A stretch of 43,095 nucleotides of DNA from an uncultured Lachnospiraceae bacterium (lineage in GTDB: Bacteria > Bacillota > Clostridia > Lachnospirales > Lachnospiraceae): assembly GCA_910586005.1 (NCBI GenBank), contig CAJUHG010000018.1, positions 1 through 43,095 of the forward strand, given 5' to 3'. Position 1 is the stretch's first letter. Each line of letters opens with the position of its first letter. Below are positions 1 through 7,460 of the stretch, piece by piece. The position numbers and the translations under genes were made by a program. A model generated the notes under the pieces. That model was not told the origin of the DNA. It searched no databases and worked only from the letters and a program-made list of their open reading frames with translations.

Positions 1-113
1 GAACAGTCATAGCCTCCTTCTTCCATACTTTCTCCACCCCATACATAAGGTTTTCCAATGTAATTTTTGCAGTTATTAATCATAGCAATTCTGCTTGTAG
101 TTTCTTTCTTCAT
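1..113 (-). CDS. Endolysin, NlpC/P60 family (N-terminal fragment, cut by window edge)
   Basis: Only the first 37 codons are present; the gene runs off the left edge of the window. The translation begins MKKETTSRIAMINNCKNYIG and continues with KPYVWGGESMEEGGYDC. The Y-x-W-G-G followed by Y-D-C is the pattern around the catalytic cysteine of NlpC/P60 cysteine peptidases, which cleave peptidoglycan stem peptides. The ATG at 111-113 is preceded by GAGG with normal spacing. It lies downstream of a holin gene on the same strand, the expected place for a phage lysin. The C-terminal catalytic histidine and any wall-binding domain are outside the window. Confidence 0.8.
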   Translation of the reverse strand, partial: MKKETTSRIAMINNCKNYIGKPYVWGGESMEEGGYDC

Positions 114-130
114 ATTTTTTCCTCACTTTT

Positions 131-295
131 TTATTTAACGATAATAGAAATTATGCTGTCCATATTATAAATGCCTATCCACTGCTCATTTTTAATGACA
201 ATAAAACATCTGCCATCACATTTATAATCTGTGTAATTATCTTTACTCCATGTAACTATATTGTGGTGTCCACTTTTAAATTTAATCTCAATCAT
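131..295 (-). CDS. Small hypothetical protein between holin and endolysin
   Basis: A 54-residue ORF starting MIEIKFKSGHHNIVTW, with a strong AAGGAG ribosome binding site just upstream of the ATG. It lies between the holin and endolysin genes with short spacers, so it is probably cotranscribed with them. It is hydrophilic with beta-like alternation (IEIKFKS, CFIVIKN, IISIIVK) and has no signal peptide or membrane segment. Lysis cassettes of Firmicutes phages often carry a small unknown protein here; I do not recognise a family. Confidence 0.65.
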   Translation of the reverse strand: MIEIKFKSGHHNIVTWSKDNYTDYKCDGRCFIVIKNEQWIGIYNMDSIISIIVK

Positions 296-298
296 TTC

Positions 299-502
299 TT
301 ACTTCTCCTTCACTTCAGGCAATCCTGCCAAAGAGGTCAATAGAGATACTACACCTGCTAATGCAGCAGTTCCTAACACAGTTGTCCAGTCTACTGCTGT
401 AATGGTTGCGGCTGCTGGAACCATAGCCACGGTTGTCTGTGCTATGGTTTTTACTGCTCGTATACCTGCTGCTTTCCACCATTGTTTTGTTTTTTCACTC
501 AT
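299..502 (-). CDS. Phage holin, r1t-like
   Basis: A 67-residue protein starting MSEKTKQWWKAAGIRAVKT and ending LTSLAGLPEVKEK. It has two hydrophobic segments, about residues 18-36 and 42-60, and charged ends, as expected of a small holin that permeabilises the membrane for the endolysin. The WWKAAGIRAVKT start and LTSLAGLPEV end resemble holins of the Lactococcus phage r1t family. The ATG at 500-502 has an AGGAGG site upstream and is preferred over upstream in-frame codons. It lies between an XhlA-like gene and the endolysin. Confidence 0.85.
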   Translation of the reverse strand: MSEKTKQWWKAAGIRAVKTIAQTTVAMVPAAATITAVDWTTVLGTAALAGVVSLLTSLAGLPEVKEK

Positions 503-542
503 AACATTCCTCCTTAAATGCATCTTCTTAATCATTAGTTTC

Positions 543-878
543 TTAAATATAACCTGCCACCCATACCAATAGCCCTGCTGCAAAAGCTCCTACCAGTGTG
601 CTAATGATGGTAGTAATGGCTGTTCTTTTATAAGTTCTAATGTCCTCTACGGGAGAACGCTCCATACTATCGACACGATTATCCATACGGTCTATTTTTT
701 CATCTAGAGAACTCACCGCTTCATTGGTATGCTTCAATTCTTCCGTAAGCTGGACCATTGTTTTAGACATGATATGTATTTCATTGATAATCGGTTCTAA
801 CTTGTCTAAACGGTGGGTATTGCTTTTGGAACGTTCTTCTATTTTAGTCAGACGTTCTACTATATCAGCTTCTTGCAT
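543..878 (-). CDS. xhlA: XhlA-like coiled-coil membrane protein (haemolysin XhlA family)
   Basis: A protein of about 111 residues. Residues 1-80 form a long heptad-rich coiled coil (EERSKSNTHRLDKLEPII, SSLDEKIDRMDNRVDSME) and one C-terminal membrane helix (about residues 88-108, TIISTLVGAFAAGLLVWVAG) follows. This is the architecture of PBSX XhlA, which works with a holin in lysis. The ATG at 878 is chosen because AGAAGGTG sits 6 nt upstream; a GTG at 887 in the same frame is the alternative. It is the first gene of the lysis cassette after the tail fibre. Confidence 0.7.
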   Translation of the reverse strand: MQEADIVERLTKIEERSKSNTHRLDKLEPIINEIHIMSKTMVQLTEELKHTNEAVSSLDEKIDRMDNRVDSMERSPVEDIRTYKRTAITTIISTLVGAFAAGLLVWVAGYI

Positions 879-977
879 AAGATTCACCTTCTTCCTTTTT
901 TATTCCAATCAAAACAACCATACAGATTTATTCTATATGGCTCTTTTTACAAAGATTTCATTATAATGTTTTTTAAC

Positions 978-2342
978 TTATGTAAAAGAATACATCCCAC
1001 TACACAAGATGTATCCATCCTTTGGAATCGCCTTATCTGTAGATAAAGACAACATACCATCTGTAAATATAGCCACATTGATTGCTTGTCCAGCAGTATT
1101 TGGAGACCTCGCAGAAAGAGCAGTATTTACAGAAGGTACTTTATTAAATTTACACATATCTATCTTTACGCCTGTTGTAGTGGCTACAGTTGCTTGTATG
1201 GTAACTGAAATAAATGCCAACTTTAAAATAGGGTGATATTTCATGAAACCTCCCGTATACTTAAACCCAGAATACGTTTCAGAAATAGAAAGTGTTTCCC
1301 AAGTAGATAAATTGTTGTTTAATGAACTGATAGCTCCAGTCACAGTTCCACCACCAATAGAAGAGATACTAGTTGTCCCAAGCATTTGATAGAAATATCT
1401 CATATTTTTAAACATAGTAGAAATTTTATTGAAAATAGAACTATGCTTTTCGCCGCTTGTCAATGTTGAAACATTGGTCCAAGAAGTAGGACTTTCGATG
1501 TCTGCGCTAGTAAATGAGACTGTGTTATTCGTGGAATCTCCTGTTTTCGTTAGATATGTTTCTTGCATAAATTCTTCACTTTCATTTTGTTTTACACGCA
1601 AAAATCTAACATTTTGCAGCATTCCAGAGATATTTTTAAATAAGGTAGCATGTGTGTCACCTGATTTTATAGCTGGCACATCTTTCCATTGTGTCTCTTT
1701 CATATCTTCTTTATCATTACTGATAAATGTTACAATATTATCTCTAGAATCTCCGGTTTTTTGCAGATAAGTATCCTCAATTTCCTTTTTATCTGCAAAA
1801 TTAATTTTATCCACGATTTGTTCCAAGTATCCATCATAGGAACCTTCATAATAGTTTCCATTTTCATAGTTTTCATTTTCTTTTACATGTTCTAATATTA
1901 TAAAATGCACATCTCCTAATATATTTTTTGTAAAAAGTAAAGAACCTGTGTTATCTGGATGAAAACCGAATTCTTTTTCCAGTTCTTTTGAAAATCTACT
2001 ATTCCTGTATATTGGTGCAGATACCAAAGTACCAGACTTTATATTGCTTTCTATAAATTTTGCAAGTTGGACAAGTGTTAATTCTGTTTGTTCCATGTCT
2101 ATTCCTAGATTGCGTATTCTTTTTATACCAACTGATTCATTCCATTTCGCCCGTTCTTCTGCTGTGATATGCTCACTATCATTTTCTGTGTGTTGTACCA
2201 ATTTATTTTTTAAGAATGCCTCATTGTTTAATAATTTTCCCCCAAAATTATTAAATAAGTCTGCATGTGCTTCATCTTCTGCTTCAAATTTTCTAATTTC
2301 GTCTGTGTATTCTGGATTTTCTGATATCTGAAAATTTGCCAT
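978..2342 (-). CDS. Phage tail fibre / receptor-binding protein
   Basis: A 454-residue protein starting MANFQISENPEYTDEIRKFE after an AGGAGG site. HTENDSEHITAEERAKWN (about residues 51-68) is of the kind common in phage tail-fibre shafts. Two diverged copies of a segment of about 60 residues follow (about 191-250 and 262-320), each starting with TYLxKTGDS and ending with a K-N-x-R motif. The C-terminal 130 residues are beta-rich and probably form the receptor-binding tip. It lies between the tail-collar fibre gene and the lysis genes, the usual place for host-range proteins. The exact receptor is unknown. Confidence 0.75.
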   Translation of the reverse strand: MANFQISENPEYTDEIRKFEAEDEAHADLFNNFGGKLLNNEAFLKNKLVQHTENDSEHITAEERAKWNESVGIKRIRNLGIDMEQTELTLVQLAKFIESNIKSGTLVSAPIYRNSRFSKELEKEFGFHPDNTGSLLFTKNILGDVHFIILEHVKENENYENGNYYEGSYDGYLEQIVDKINFADKKEIEDTYLQKTGDSRDNIVTFISNDKEDMKETQWKDVPAIKSGDTHATLFKNISGMLQNVRFLRVKQNESEEFMQETYLTKTGDSTNNTVSFTSADIESPTSWTNVSTLTSGEKHSSIFNKISTMFKNMRYFYQMLGTTSISSIGGGTVTGAISSLNNNLSTWETLSISETYSGFKYTGGFMKYHPILKLAFISVTIQATVATTTGVKIDMCKFNKVPSVNTALSARSPNTAGQAINVAIFTDGMLSLSTDKAIPKDGYILCSGMYSFT

Positions 2343-2352
2343 ATTTCTCCTC

Positions 2353-2736
2353 CTAAAATACATCATCCAATGTGAAGGTCATTTCTAAGTCATCATCTTT
2401 TCCTTTTTTGGTAAATGACTTAATACAAATAATATCTCCTTCTTCATCATATAAACCTACTTCACTTAACTCTGCACCATTTAATGTAGATTCTGTAAGC
2501 GTACATCTGTACTGACAAGTAGTTTCATCAATGAATTTATAATTATCTATCTCTTGGCGGTAAATTTCATGATTTAATTCTGCTTGATTTTCCACTGGTT
2601 CTAGAGTATTTCTATTTGAATCAACACCACCATCTCCAAATGCCATGCCAATAATTTTAGGCAAAGCAAGTGCTCCTGCTCTGGCCATCACCATTTTTTT
2701 TCTTGCTATTTTCGTAATTATTGGTTTTGTTGCCAT
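2353..2736 (-). CDS. Phage tail-collar fibre N-terminal domain protein
   Basis: A 127-residue protein. The GMAFGDGG segment, the region around YRQEIDNYKF and the C-terminal ELSEVGLYDEEGDIICIKSF are characteristic of the N-terminal baseplate-attachment domain of P2 gpH-like tail fibres (DUF3751 type). Here it stands alone, with no fibre shaft, so it probably adapts the baseplate to the separate fibre encoded just downstream. Its start overlaps the stop of the preceding gene, consistent with translational coupling. Confidence 0.75.
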   Translation of the reverse strand: MATKPIITKIARKKMVMARAGALALPKIIGMAFGDGGVDSNRNTLEPVENQAELNHEIYRQEIDNYKFIDETTCQYRCTLTESTLNGAELSEVGLYDEEGDIICIKSFTKKGKDDDLEMTFTLDDVF

Positions 2737-3530
2737 TACAATTCCTCCTCTTTATATTCTGCATTTAATTTTCTTGATCCATTTAACTTTACAGAACCAT
2801 TTAGACGCCACAAATTTTTACTAGAACTAACACTTGCATTTTGAAACTCTTCTGTTGTGTAAGATGCTTTTGTATGAATTTGCAACTTGGATTGTAAAAT
2901 CTCTTTTTTTGTATTTGATACTATTTCCTTCCAAAATAAAAATTTCATATGTAATTTTATGTCTGTTAATTTAAAATTTTCTAAATATTTGTTATCAATG
3001 ATTAAAATAACCCTATCATTTAGAATGTACATGGTATGAGATTGTTTCAATTTATCAAGCACAGCTTTTACCACTTTTACATTTAGGGTACCTTCTCCAA
3101 TAAAAGTTACTTGAAAAACATTTGGATGCTTGGGCTTAAAATTATACTTTCCACTGTCATGAATATCTGATACCTGAACCTGAAATCCTACTGCATCTGT
3201 TAAATATGTTTCTATACGATATGGAGTCATTGGTGCTTTTAAATCTCTTTTTTGATAAATCAGTTTTCTTCTTTCTTCATAAGGTAAATTTTCCCGAACT
3301 GGAAGATTCCATTTTATTTCATGATATTTTAGTCCCCATGTAGCAGTTTCTGGAAACATCTGACTTGGCAATTCTTCTAATAAATTTGCTATATCATCAT
3401 ATTCAAGTCCTATCACTTGAAACAGCCATTTGCCTATGTATGATTTTTCATAAAAATCTTCTGATACATAACTAATTTGTCTTTTTGCACTTTCACTTGT
3501 TGGAAATTTTTCCAATTCAAATTCTTTCAT
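2736..3530 (-). CDS. Baseplate protein, YmfQ/DUF2313-like (Mu gp48 / P2 gpI role)
   Basis: A 264-residue protein starting MKEFELEKFPTSESAKRQIS. WLFQVIGLEYDDIANLLEEL and ATWGLKYHEIKWNLPVRENL followed by YEERRKLIYQKR are typical of the XkdT-downstream YmfQ/DUF2313 family. These proteins join the baseplate wedge to tail fibres. The ATG at 3528-3530 is preferred over the longer in-frame extension, which overlaps the baseplate-J gene and reads like shadow sequence; AGGAG lies about 10 nt upstream. Its position directly after baseplate J matches PBSX-like tails. Confidence 0.75.
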   Translation of the reverse strand: MKEFELEKFPTSESAKRQISYVSEDFYEKSYIGKWLFQVIGLEYDDIANLLEELPSQMFPETATWGLKYHEIKWNLPVRENLPYEERRKLIYQKRDLKAPMTPYRIETYLTDAVGFQVQVSDIHDSGKYNFKPKHPNVFQVTFIGEGTLNVKVVKAVLDKLKQSHTMYILNDRVILIIDNKYLENFKLTDIKLHMKFLFWKEIVSNTKKEILQSKLQIHTKASYTTEEFQNASVSSSKNLWRLNGSVKLNGSRKLNAEYKEEEL

Positions 3531-3543
3531 AATTAGATATCTC

Positions 3544-4662
3544 CTAACTAAAGTCAAGAATACCTGTCTCTGGGTATTCTTCATTTTGAAGATTAATATT
3601 TTCCATACTTCCATTAATAAGAAATTCAGTAAAATCTTCCACACCAACAATCCTATTTAAAAGTGGGCGAACATCATTATATCGCAACACTCCTTCTTGT
3701 TTTGCCACAATATATACTTCTTTCACTAATGTTAAGAAATCTTTTTTAATTTGCTCTATATCTGTAATCGTATCATAAAGTAATTCTGTACACCGATAAG
3801 TAATAGTTACTGTTGTAGCTGACACACATTTTAATTCTGCACATGCTGTTGGAAGTAGTCTTTGTGTCCTATCATCTGGAGATACAATGTAATGATATAC
3901 ATCTTTTAACAATTTTTCGTTTGCTGGTTGTCCATTTCCATCTACAAGCACCAGTTTTACTGTTCCTGGTCCATGATATGCAGAAATAACAATACAATCA
4001 CCTGCCCCTGCTTCTTTCGCCCATCGAATATAATCATTATCATTCCCTAAATATGTCATACTGTTATCATACTCTGCTAAAATCCTATCATAAAAATCAT
4101 CATTACTTTCTCTATCTGTTCCTCCCTTTATGATTTCAGGATTTGTGACGGTTAAAATTCCCTTTATAGGTCTTAACATCATGGAAATCGTATTCGCTTT
4201 TATATTTGAAGCAATTCCTGGTTCTATCGCTGTTACTTCTACTTCTACCATACCATTTTCATCAATCACACAACTTTTATCCGTTTCAAACTCTATGGAA
4301 GGACCTGTTTGTGTTGCAGGTGTACAAAATATCGTTCCTGCTCTAATTTCTGTTCCTTCTATTCCAGTAATATGTAGAAAACCAGATGCTTTCCTTGCTG
4401 CATGTCTTTCAAGATGTACCTGTTTTCCGTGAAGATCCAACCATTCATCCCATGCATATTGCGGAAAGGCAATCATAAGTGTTCTTACTAAATGATATTG
4501 TATAAATTCTGATTTTTCCAGTGCTGCTGGCTTTGTAAAATCATATGGAAACCCACCTGGCATATCATCTATATCATCTGGTAAATTGTTCATCATTCTT
4601 TGATGAATTTCTTCAGCAGTATTATTCTTTATAAAATCTGGTACCATAAACTCTGGTTGCAT
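3544..4662 (-). CDS. Baseplate J-like protein (XkdT / P2 gpJ family)
   Basis: A 372-residue protein. Characteristic features are DDMPGGFPYDFTKPAALE near the N-terminus, the WDEWLDLHGKQVHLERHAAR segment, the beta-rich region with GTIFCTP and PGIASNIKANT, and GGTDRESNDDFYDRILAEY in the middle. It forms the baseplate wedge of contractile tails and helps trigger sheath contraction. It is preceded by the DUF2634-like gene and followed by the YmfQ-like gene, as in PBSX. The start has a GGAGGAAG site upstream. Confidence 0.9.
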   Translation of the reverse strand: MQPEFMVPDFIKNNTAEEIHQRMMNNLPDDIDDMPGGFPYDFTKPAALEKSEFIQYHLVRTLMIAFPQYAWDEWLDLHGKQVHLERHAARKASGFLHITGIEGTEIRAGTIFCTPATQTGPSIEFETDKSCVIDENGMVEVEVTAIEPGIASNIKANTISMMLRPIKGILTVTNPEIIKGGTDRESNDDFYDRILAEYDNSMTYLGNDNDYIRWAKEAGAGDCIVISAYHGPGTVKLVLVDGNGQPANEKLLKDVYHYIVSPDDRTQRLLPTACAELKCVSATTVTITYRCTELLYDTITDIEQIKKDFLTLVKEVYIVAKQEGVLRYNDVRPLLNRIVGVEDFTEFLINGSMENINLQNEEYPETGILDFS

Positions 4663-4675
4663 TTATACTTCCTCC

Positions 4676-5113
4676 TTAAATTGTGATTGTAATAAGTTTC
4701 TCCCATTCAATTCCCTTGACCTGAAAGGTACAATGCATTTCATTGCCATTCCATATAAATGTAAAATTTTTTACAGATTCTGTTCGAAGATTTATCATAA
4801 GTGCATCTGTAATGGTACGTTCCACCATAGATTCTACTGTCTTCTCATCATTATCTTCCATAGCTGCTTCCATTTCTACACCAATTTCTGATGGATATGC
4901 AAGACAAGTGTAACGTTCTGTCTGGGCTATTTTATAACACCACATCATAAAGGCTTCTTCTCCGCTACATTCTGCTATTCTGTTTATCCCATTCCTTACA
5001 AAATCCCCTTTCTCTGTATCCCATTTCATACTCCTCTTATATCGACTATCATATTCTAAATTTTCCTCCATAATCTTTGGTACTTCAAATATTGGAAATA
5101 ATGCTCCTGCCAT
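4676..5113 (-). CDS. Baseplate protein, XkdS / DUF2634-like (gpW/gp25 role)
   Basis: A 145-residue protein starting MAGALFPIFEVPKIMEENLE. RYKRSMKWDTEKGDFVRNG is the hallmark DUF2634 segment. A gp25-like core region follows, ending VKGIEWEKLITITI. It is a tail lysozyme-like baseplate component without lysozyme activity in this family. It sits immediately upstream of baseplate J, as in PBSX (xkdS-xkdT). Confidence 0.8.
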   Translation of the reverse strand: MAGALFPIFEVPKIMEENLEYDSRYKRSMKWDTEKGDFVRNGINRIAECSGEEAFMMWCYKIAQTERYTCLAYPSEIGVEMEAAMEDNDEKTVESMVERTITDALMINLRTESVKNFTFIWNGNEMHCTFQVKGIEWEKLITITI

Positions 5114-5127
5114 AAAATCTTTCCCTT

Positions 5128-5478
5128 CTATGAGTTTACTACAATATCAATTACCACCGCCTCATTTTGCACCCATGCTACTAATACTCTATCTCCTGGG
5201 ACAATGCTTCTCATTTCTTCTGGCAGTAGTACTGTATGATTATGAGTATCACTTATAGATGTTTCTGTAAGAGTACTCCCTATATTTCCTAATGTAAGTT
5301 GCCTTAATACAGAATAACTTCCTCGTGGTATTGGAACTGGAAAAGTATTTGTAATCAAACTTCCATCGGTCTGTATTTCTCCAAAATCTAATATCAACGG
5401 AGATTCCTTCTCTTTCTTCATCCTACTGGTCAACACATTTGCCAATTTATTTGTTCCTGGATTGCTCTCAAATGCCAA
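5128..5478 (-). CDS. Tail protein, XkdR / DUF2577-like
   Basis: About 116 residues. The segment after SNPGTNKLANVLTSRMKK, with PLILDFGEIQTDGSL and a C-terminal PGDRVLVAWVQNEAVVIDIV, resembles DUF2577 (XkdR-like) baseplate proteins. There is no ATG: a TTG at 5476-5478 with AAAGAAGAG 6 nt upstream is the best start, and a TTG at 5511 is the alternative. The upstream end abuts a GC-rich hairpin element at 5524-5633, so the native start and ribosome site may have been altered when accessory DNA was inserted between this gene and the hub gene. Confidence 0.65.
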   Translation of the reverse strand: MAFESNPGTNKLANVLTSRMKKEKESPLILDFGEIQTDGSLITNTFPVPIPRGSYSVLRQLTLGNIGSTLTETSISDTHNHTVLLPEEMRSIVPGDRVLVAWVQNEAVVIDIVVNS

Positions 5479-5523
5479 AATTATCTCTTCTTTCTTTATT
5501 CCCGCGAGCAATGAGCCAAGCAG

Positions 5524-5633
5524 CCGCGCTTGCGCGGATATTTGGCGAATGCCGCGAGGGTCAAATACCCCGCCCCTTGGGGCGGAAAGAACAAGCTAGG
5601 TCATGCCCCGTAGCTTGCTGCGGGGTATTTGAC
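5524..5633. repeat. GC-rich multi-hairpin element
   Basis: This is a GC-rich island in AT-rich phage DNA. It contains a hairpin CCGCGC/GCGCGG (5524-5537), a hairpin CCGCCCC/GGGGCGG with a TT loop (5570-5585), and CAAGCTA/TAGCTTG (5592-5598 with 5611-5617). A perfect 13-bp inverted repeat, GTCAAATACCCCG (5560-5572) with CGGGGTATTTGAC (5621-5633), encloses the last two. It could be a MITE-like or REP-like element or a structured RNA. It separates the accessory membrane-protein gene from the rest of the tail operon. Confidence 0.7.
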
Positions 5634-5670
5634 TATTTTAACCTTATCAAGTTTCCTTTTGCGGGTATGC

Positions 5671-5704
5671 GCATACAAAAAGAACGCCTGTTTCCAAGCG
5701 TTCT
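5671..5704 (-). terminator. Intrinsic terminator of the accessory membrane-protein gene
   Basis: Read on the minus strand there is a perfect 7-bp stem, AGAACGC/GCGTTCT (5681-5687 with 5698-5704), and a 10-nt loop, followed directly by TTTTTGTATG. It lies about 100 bp downstream of the stop of the gene at 5810, so it should end or attenuate that transcript before the tail genes resume. Confidence 0.7.
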
Positions 5705-5809
5705 CCCATCTTACTAATTAAAATCTTTATATAAAAATACTAGGCTTTCCATTTGCTACTATATCCTATCAAGAAATAATTAAAAATTAACAATTACAAT
5801 ACCTCTAAA

Positions 5810-7261
5810 TTACTTTTGAAATAAAAAGGATTGCTGCTCGTCAACACTCTTTACTTCCACTTCACTCTCACCAATCATATGTGTTTTGAACGTATCATAT
5901 TCAGGAGTACAATCAGGAGAATAATTGTTTAATGAAACTTCTGAATTAGTGGCTGCTTGATGATAACTTAATGTCATAATCATGTGAATACCAGCTGTAT
6001 TTGGAGCAAATGCAAAAAATACATAATCTCCATTTTCAGCAGAAATCTGAATAATACCTGCATCTTCTTCATTTGGTTCTTGAATCTCTATCGTATAATG
6101 ATCTAGATTTTCTGCAAATGTTTTAACTGCTTCAAAAATAAAAGGTTTTTCTCTTTTTGCATATGGAAGATAAATTTCTTCAAATAAACTAGACACTTCT
6201 AATTTCTCTGTTGTACTATCAGTTTCTACCACTTGTTGATCTGATATTTCAGAATTTTCTGCTTTAGAGTTTTCCACCTCATTTTTATCCGTTTCCTGCT
6301 CTTCTGTTATCTCTGATTTTGATTCCTCGTCTGTTTGTTCCTCTTTTTTAGGAGTTGTAGTCTCTTTTTTGAAAGATGATGTATCTTCACTGGCTTGATA
6401 TTCATTGTTATCACTGCCATTTTTTATAGCATCTACAATTTCAGATACCTTGGAAGGTGCATGAAATCCTGTAATTTGAACATATCCATCTGATACCGTT
6501 ATTGGTACAACCTGAGAATCCATACATTCTCCATCCACATATATCTCCAGCTCTTCTCCTAGTTTTGATTCCATAACTTCCTGTAATCTTTCAGCTGAAT
6601 CATCTGTAAAAAACATATCAATTGCATAAACTTCTTGATTATCTTTCTTTACTGTTGATTTTTTGACAGATTTCAAATCATCTGTGGTAAATAATACATT
6701 TCCTGAAGAATCATTAATTTTCATATCTCCTTTTAAGGTTTCAGCTACAACTTCTAATTTTTTATTCTCATCTTGTTCTTTGGCAACTTGTACTACTGGT
6801 TTATCATCTGGTTTTACAATATCATTGATTTTGCCTGCTGTAACAGCAATCAATAATATCCACAATCCAAAACAACATATACTCTCAATCACCTTAAATT
6901 GCTTATCAAATTTCTTATTTTTCCATAAAAAATATACACCAATAGGATATATCAAAACCATTAATGCCAAAATCCCAAACTTTTGAAAAAGTTCAATTAC
7001 CTTACTATCACTTTTGGTTAATGTCTTTAATTCTTCCTTTTGAGGTGTATCTATTAAAATTCCTTTTTTATAGTCATCCAATATTTTTGTTGCTTCCTTA
7101 AGAGTTATCCCTGTAGCAACTCGCAATTCTCTTATAACTTCAACAGAATTTTCACCATGACGCTTTAATAACTCCTCAAAATCAATTTCTACATTATTAA
7201 TTACTATTTTTTGTTTTTCTACAGATAAATTATTTTCATAAATTCTTTTGTATTCTCCCAT
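5810..7261 (-). CDS. Accessory membrane protein with L7/L12-like and SecDF-P1-like segments
   Basis: A 483-residue protein unlike its tail-gene neighbours. Residues 28-68 (VEVIRELRVATGITLKEATK) resemble the ribosomal L7/L12 C-terminal fold as reused in other proteins. Two membrane helices follow (about 96-113 and 126-143). Residues about 170-285 include LEIYVDGECMDSQ, then VQITGF, resembling the SecDF P1-head domain. An acidic Glu/Lys/Thr-rich linker follows (about 285-355), then an unidentified beta-rich C-terminal domain. The topology suggests a small cytoplasmic N-terminus and a large extracytoplasmic part. Start ATG at 7261 has AGGGAG 9 nt upstream. It has its own flanks and terminator, so it is probably a moron expressed from the prophage; function unknown. 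Confidence 0.7.
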   Translation of the reverse strand: MGEYKRIYENNLSVEKQKIVINNVEIDFEELLKRHGENSVEVIRELRVATGITLKEATKILDDYKKGILIDTPQKEELKTLTKSDSKVIELFQKFGILALMVLIYPIGVYFLWKNKKFDKQFKVIESICCFGLWILLIAVTAGKINDIVKPDDKPVVQVAKEQDENKKLEVVAETLKGDMKINDSSGNVLFTTDDLKSVKKSTVKKDNQEVYAIDMFFTDDSAERLQEVMESKLGEELEIYVDGECMDSQVVPITVSDGYVQITGFHAPSKVSEIVDAIKNGSDNNEYQASEDTSSFKKETTTPKKEEQTDEESKSEITEEQETDKNEVENSKAENSEISDQQVVETDSTTEKLEVSSLFEEIYLPYAKREKPFIFEAVKTFAENLDHYTIEIQEPNEEDAGIIQISAENGDYVFFAFAPNTAGIHMIMTLSYHQAATNSEVSLNNYSPDCTPEYDTFKTHMIGESEVEVKSVDEQQSFLFQK

Positions 7262-7282
7262 CTCGCAGAACTCCCTCATAAA

Positions 7283-7310
7283 ATTTTATCACATCTTAAT
7301 ATATTTCAAA
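7283..7310 (-). promoter_or_regulatory. Candidate promoter for the accessory membrane-protein gene
   Basis: Read on the minus strand, TTTGAA (7305-7310), a 16-bp spacer and TAAAAT (7283-7288) lie just upstream of the ribosome binding site of the gene at 5810-7261. The match is imperfect and the region is AT-rich, so this is tentative. It fits a gene expressed separately from the late operon. Confidence 0.35.
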
Positions 7311-7325
7311 ACTAATATCTTATTG

Positions 7326-7369
7326 AACATTAGCAACTCAATAAGTATACTTATGAAATTACTAATGTT
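7326..7369. promoter_or_regulatory. 44-bp dyad-symmetric element upstream of the accessory gene
   Basis: The element is AACATTAG (7326-7333) and CTAATGTT (7362-7369) placed symmetrically around a perfect 14-bp palindrome, ATAAGTATACTTAT (7341-7354). All three share one centre, between 7347 and 7348. A further palindrome CATGATATCATG lies at 7397-7408. The 199 bp between the hub gene and the accessory gene otherwise hold no ORF. It could be an operator for a dimeric or tetrameric regulator, or a bidirectional hairpin. Confidence 0.6.
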
Positions 7370-7460
7370 TCATAAGGTATACCCTCTGAGCCACCCCATG
7401 ATATCATGCGGCACGTTACAAGATATAAAAAACACTTCTGTAACACTTTACAATTTTTCT

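Noticed and set aside
2736..3650. N-terminal extension of the YmfQ-like gene
   Set aside because: The extra 40 codons overlap the baseplate-J gene and have no ribosome site; the start at 3530 has one.
5439..5717. A 92-codon plus-strand ORF across the GC-rich element
   Set aside because: It spans strong hairpins and the antisense of a tail gene, and shows no protein-like pattern.
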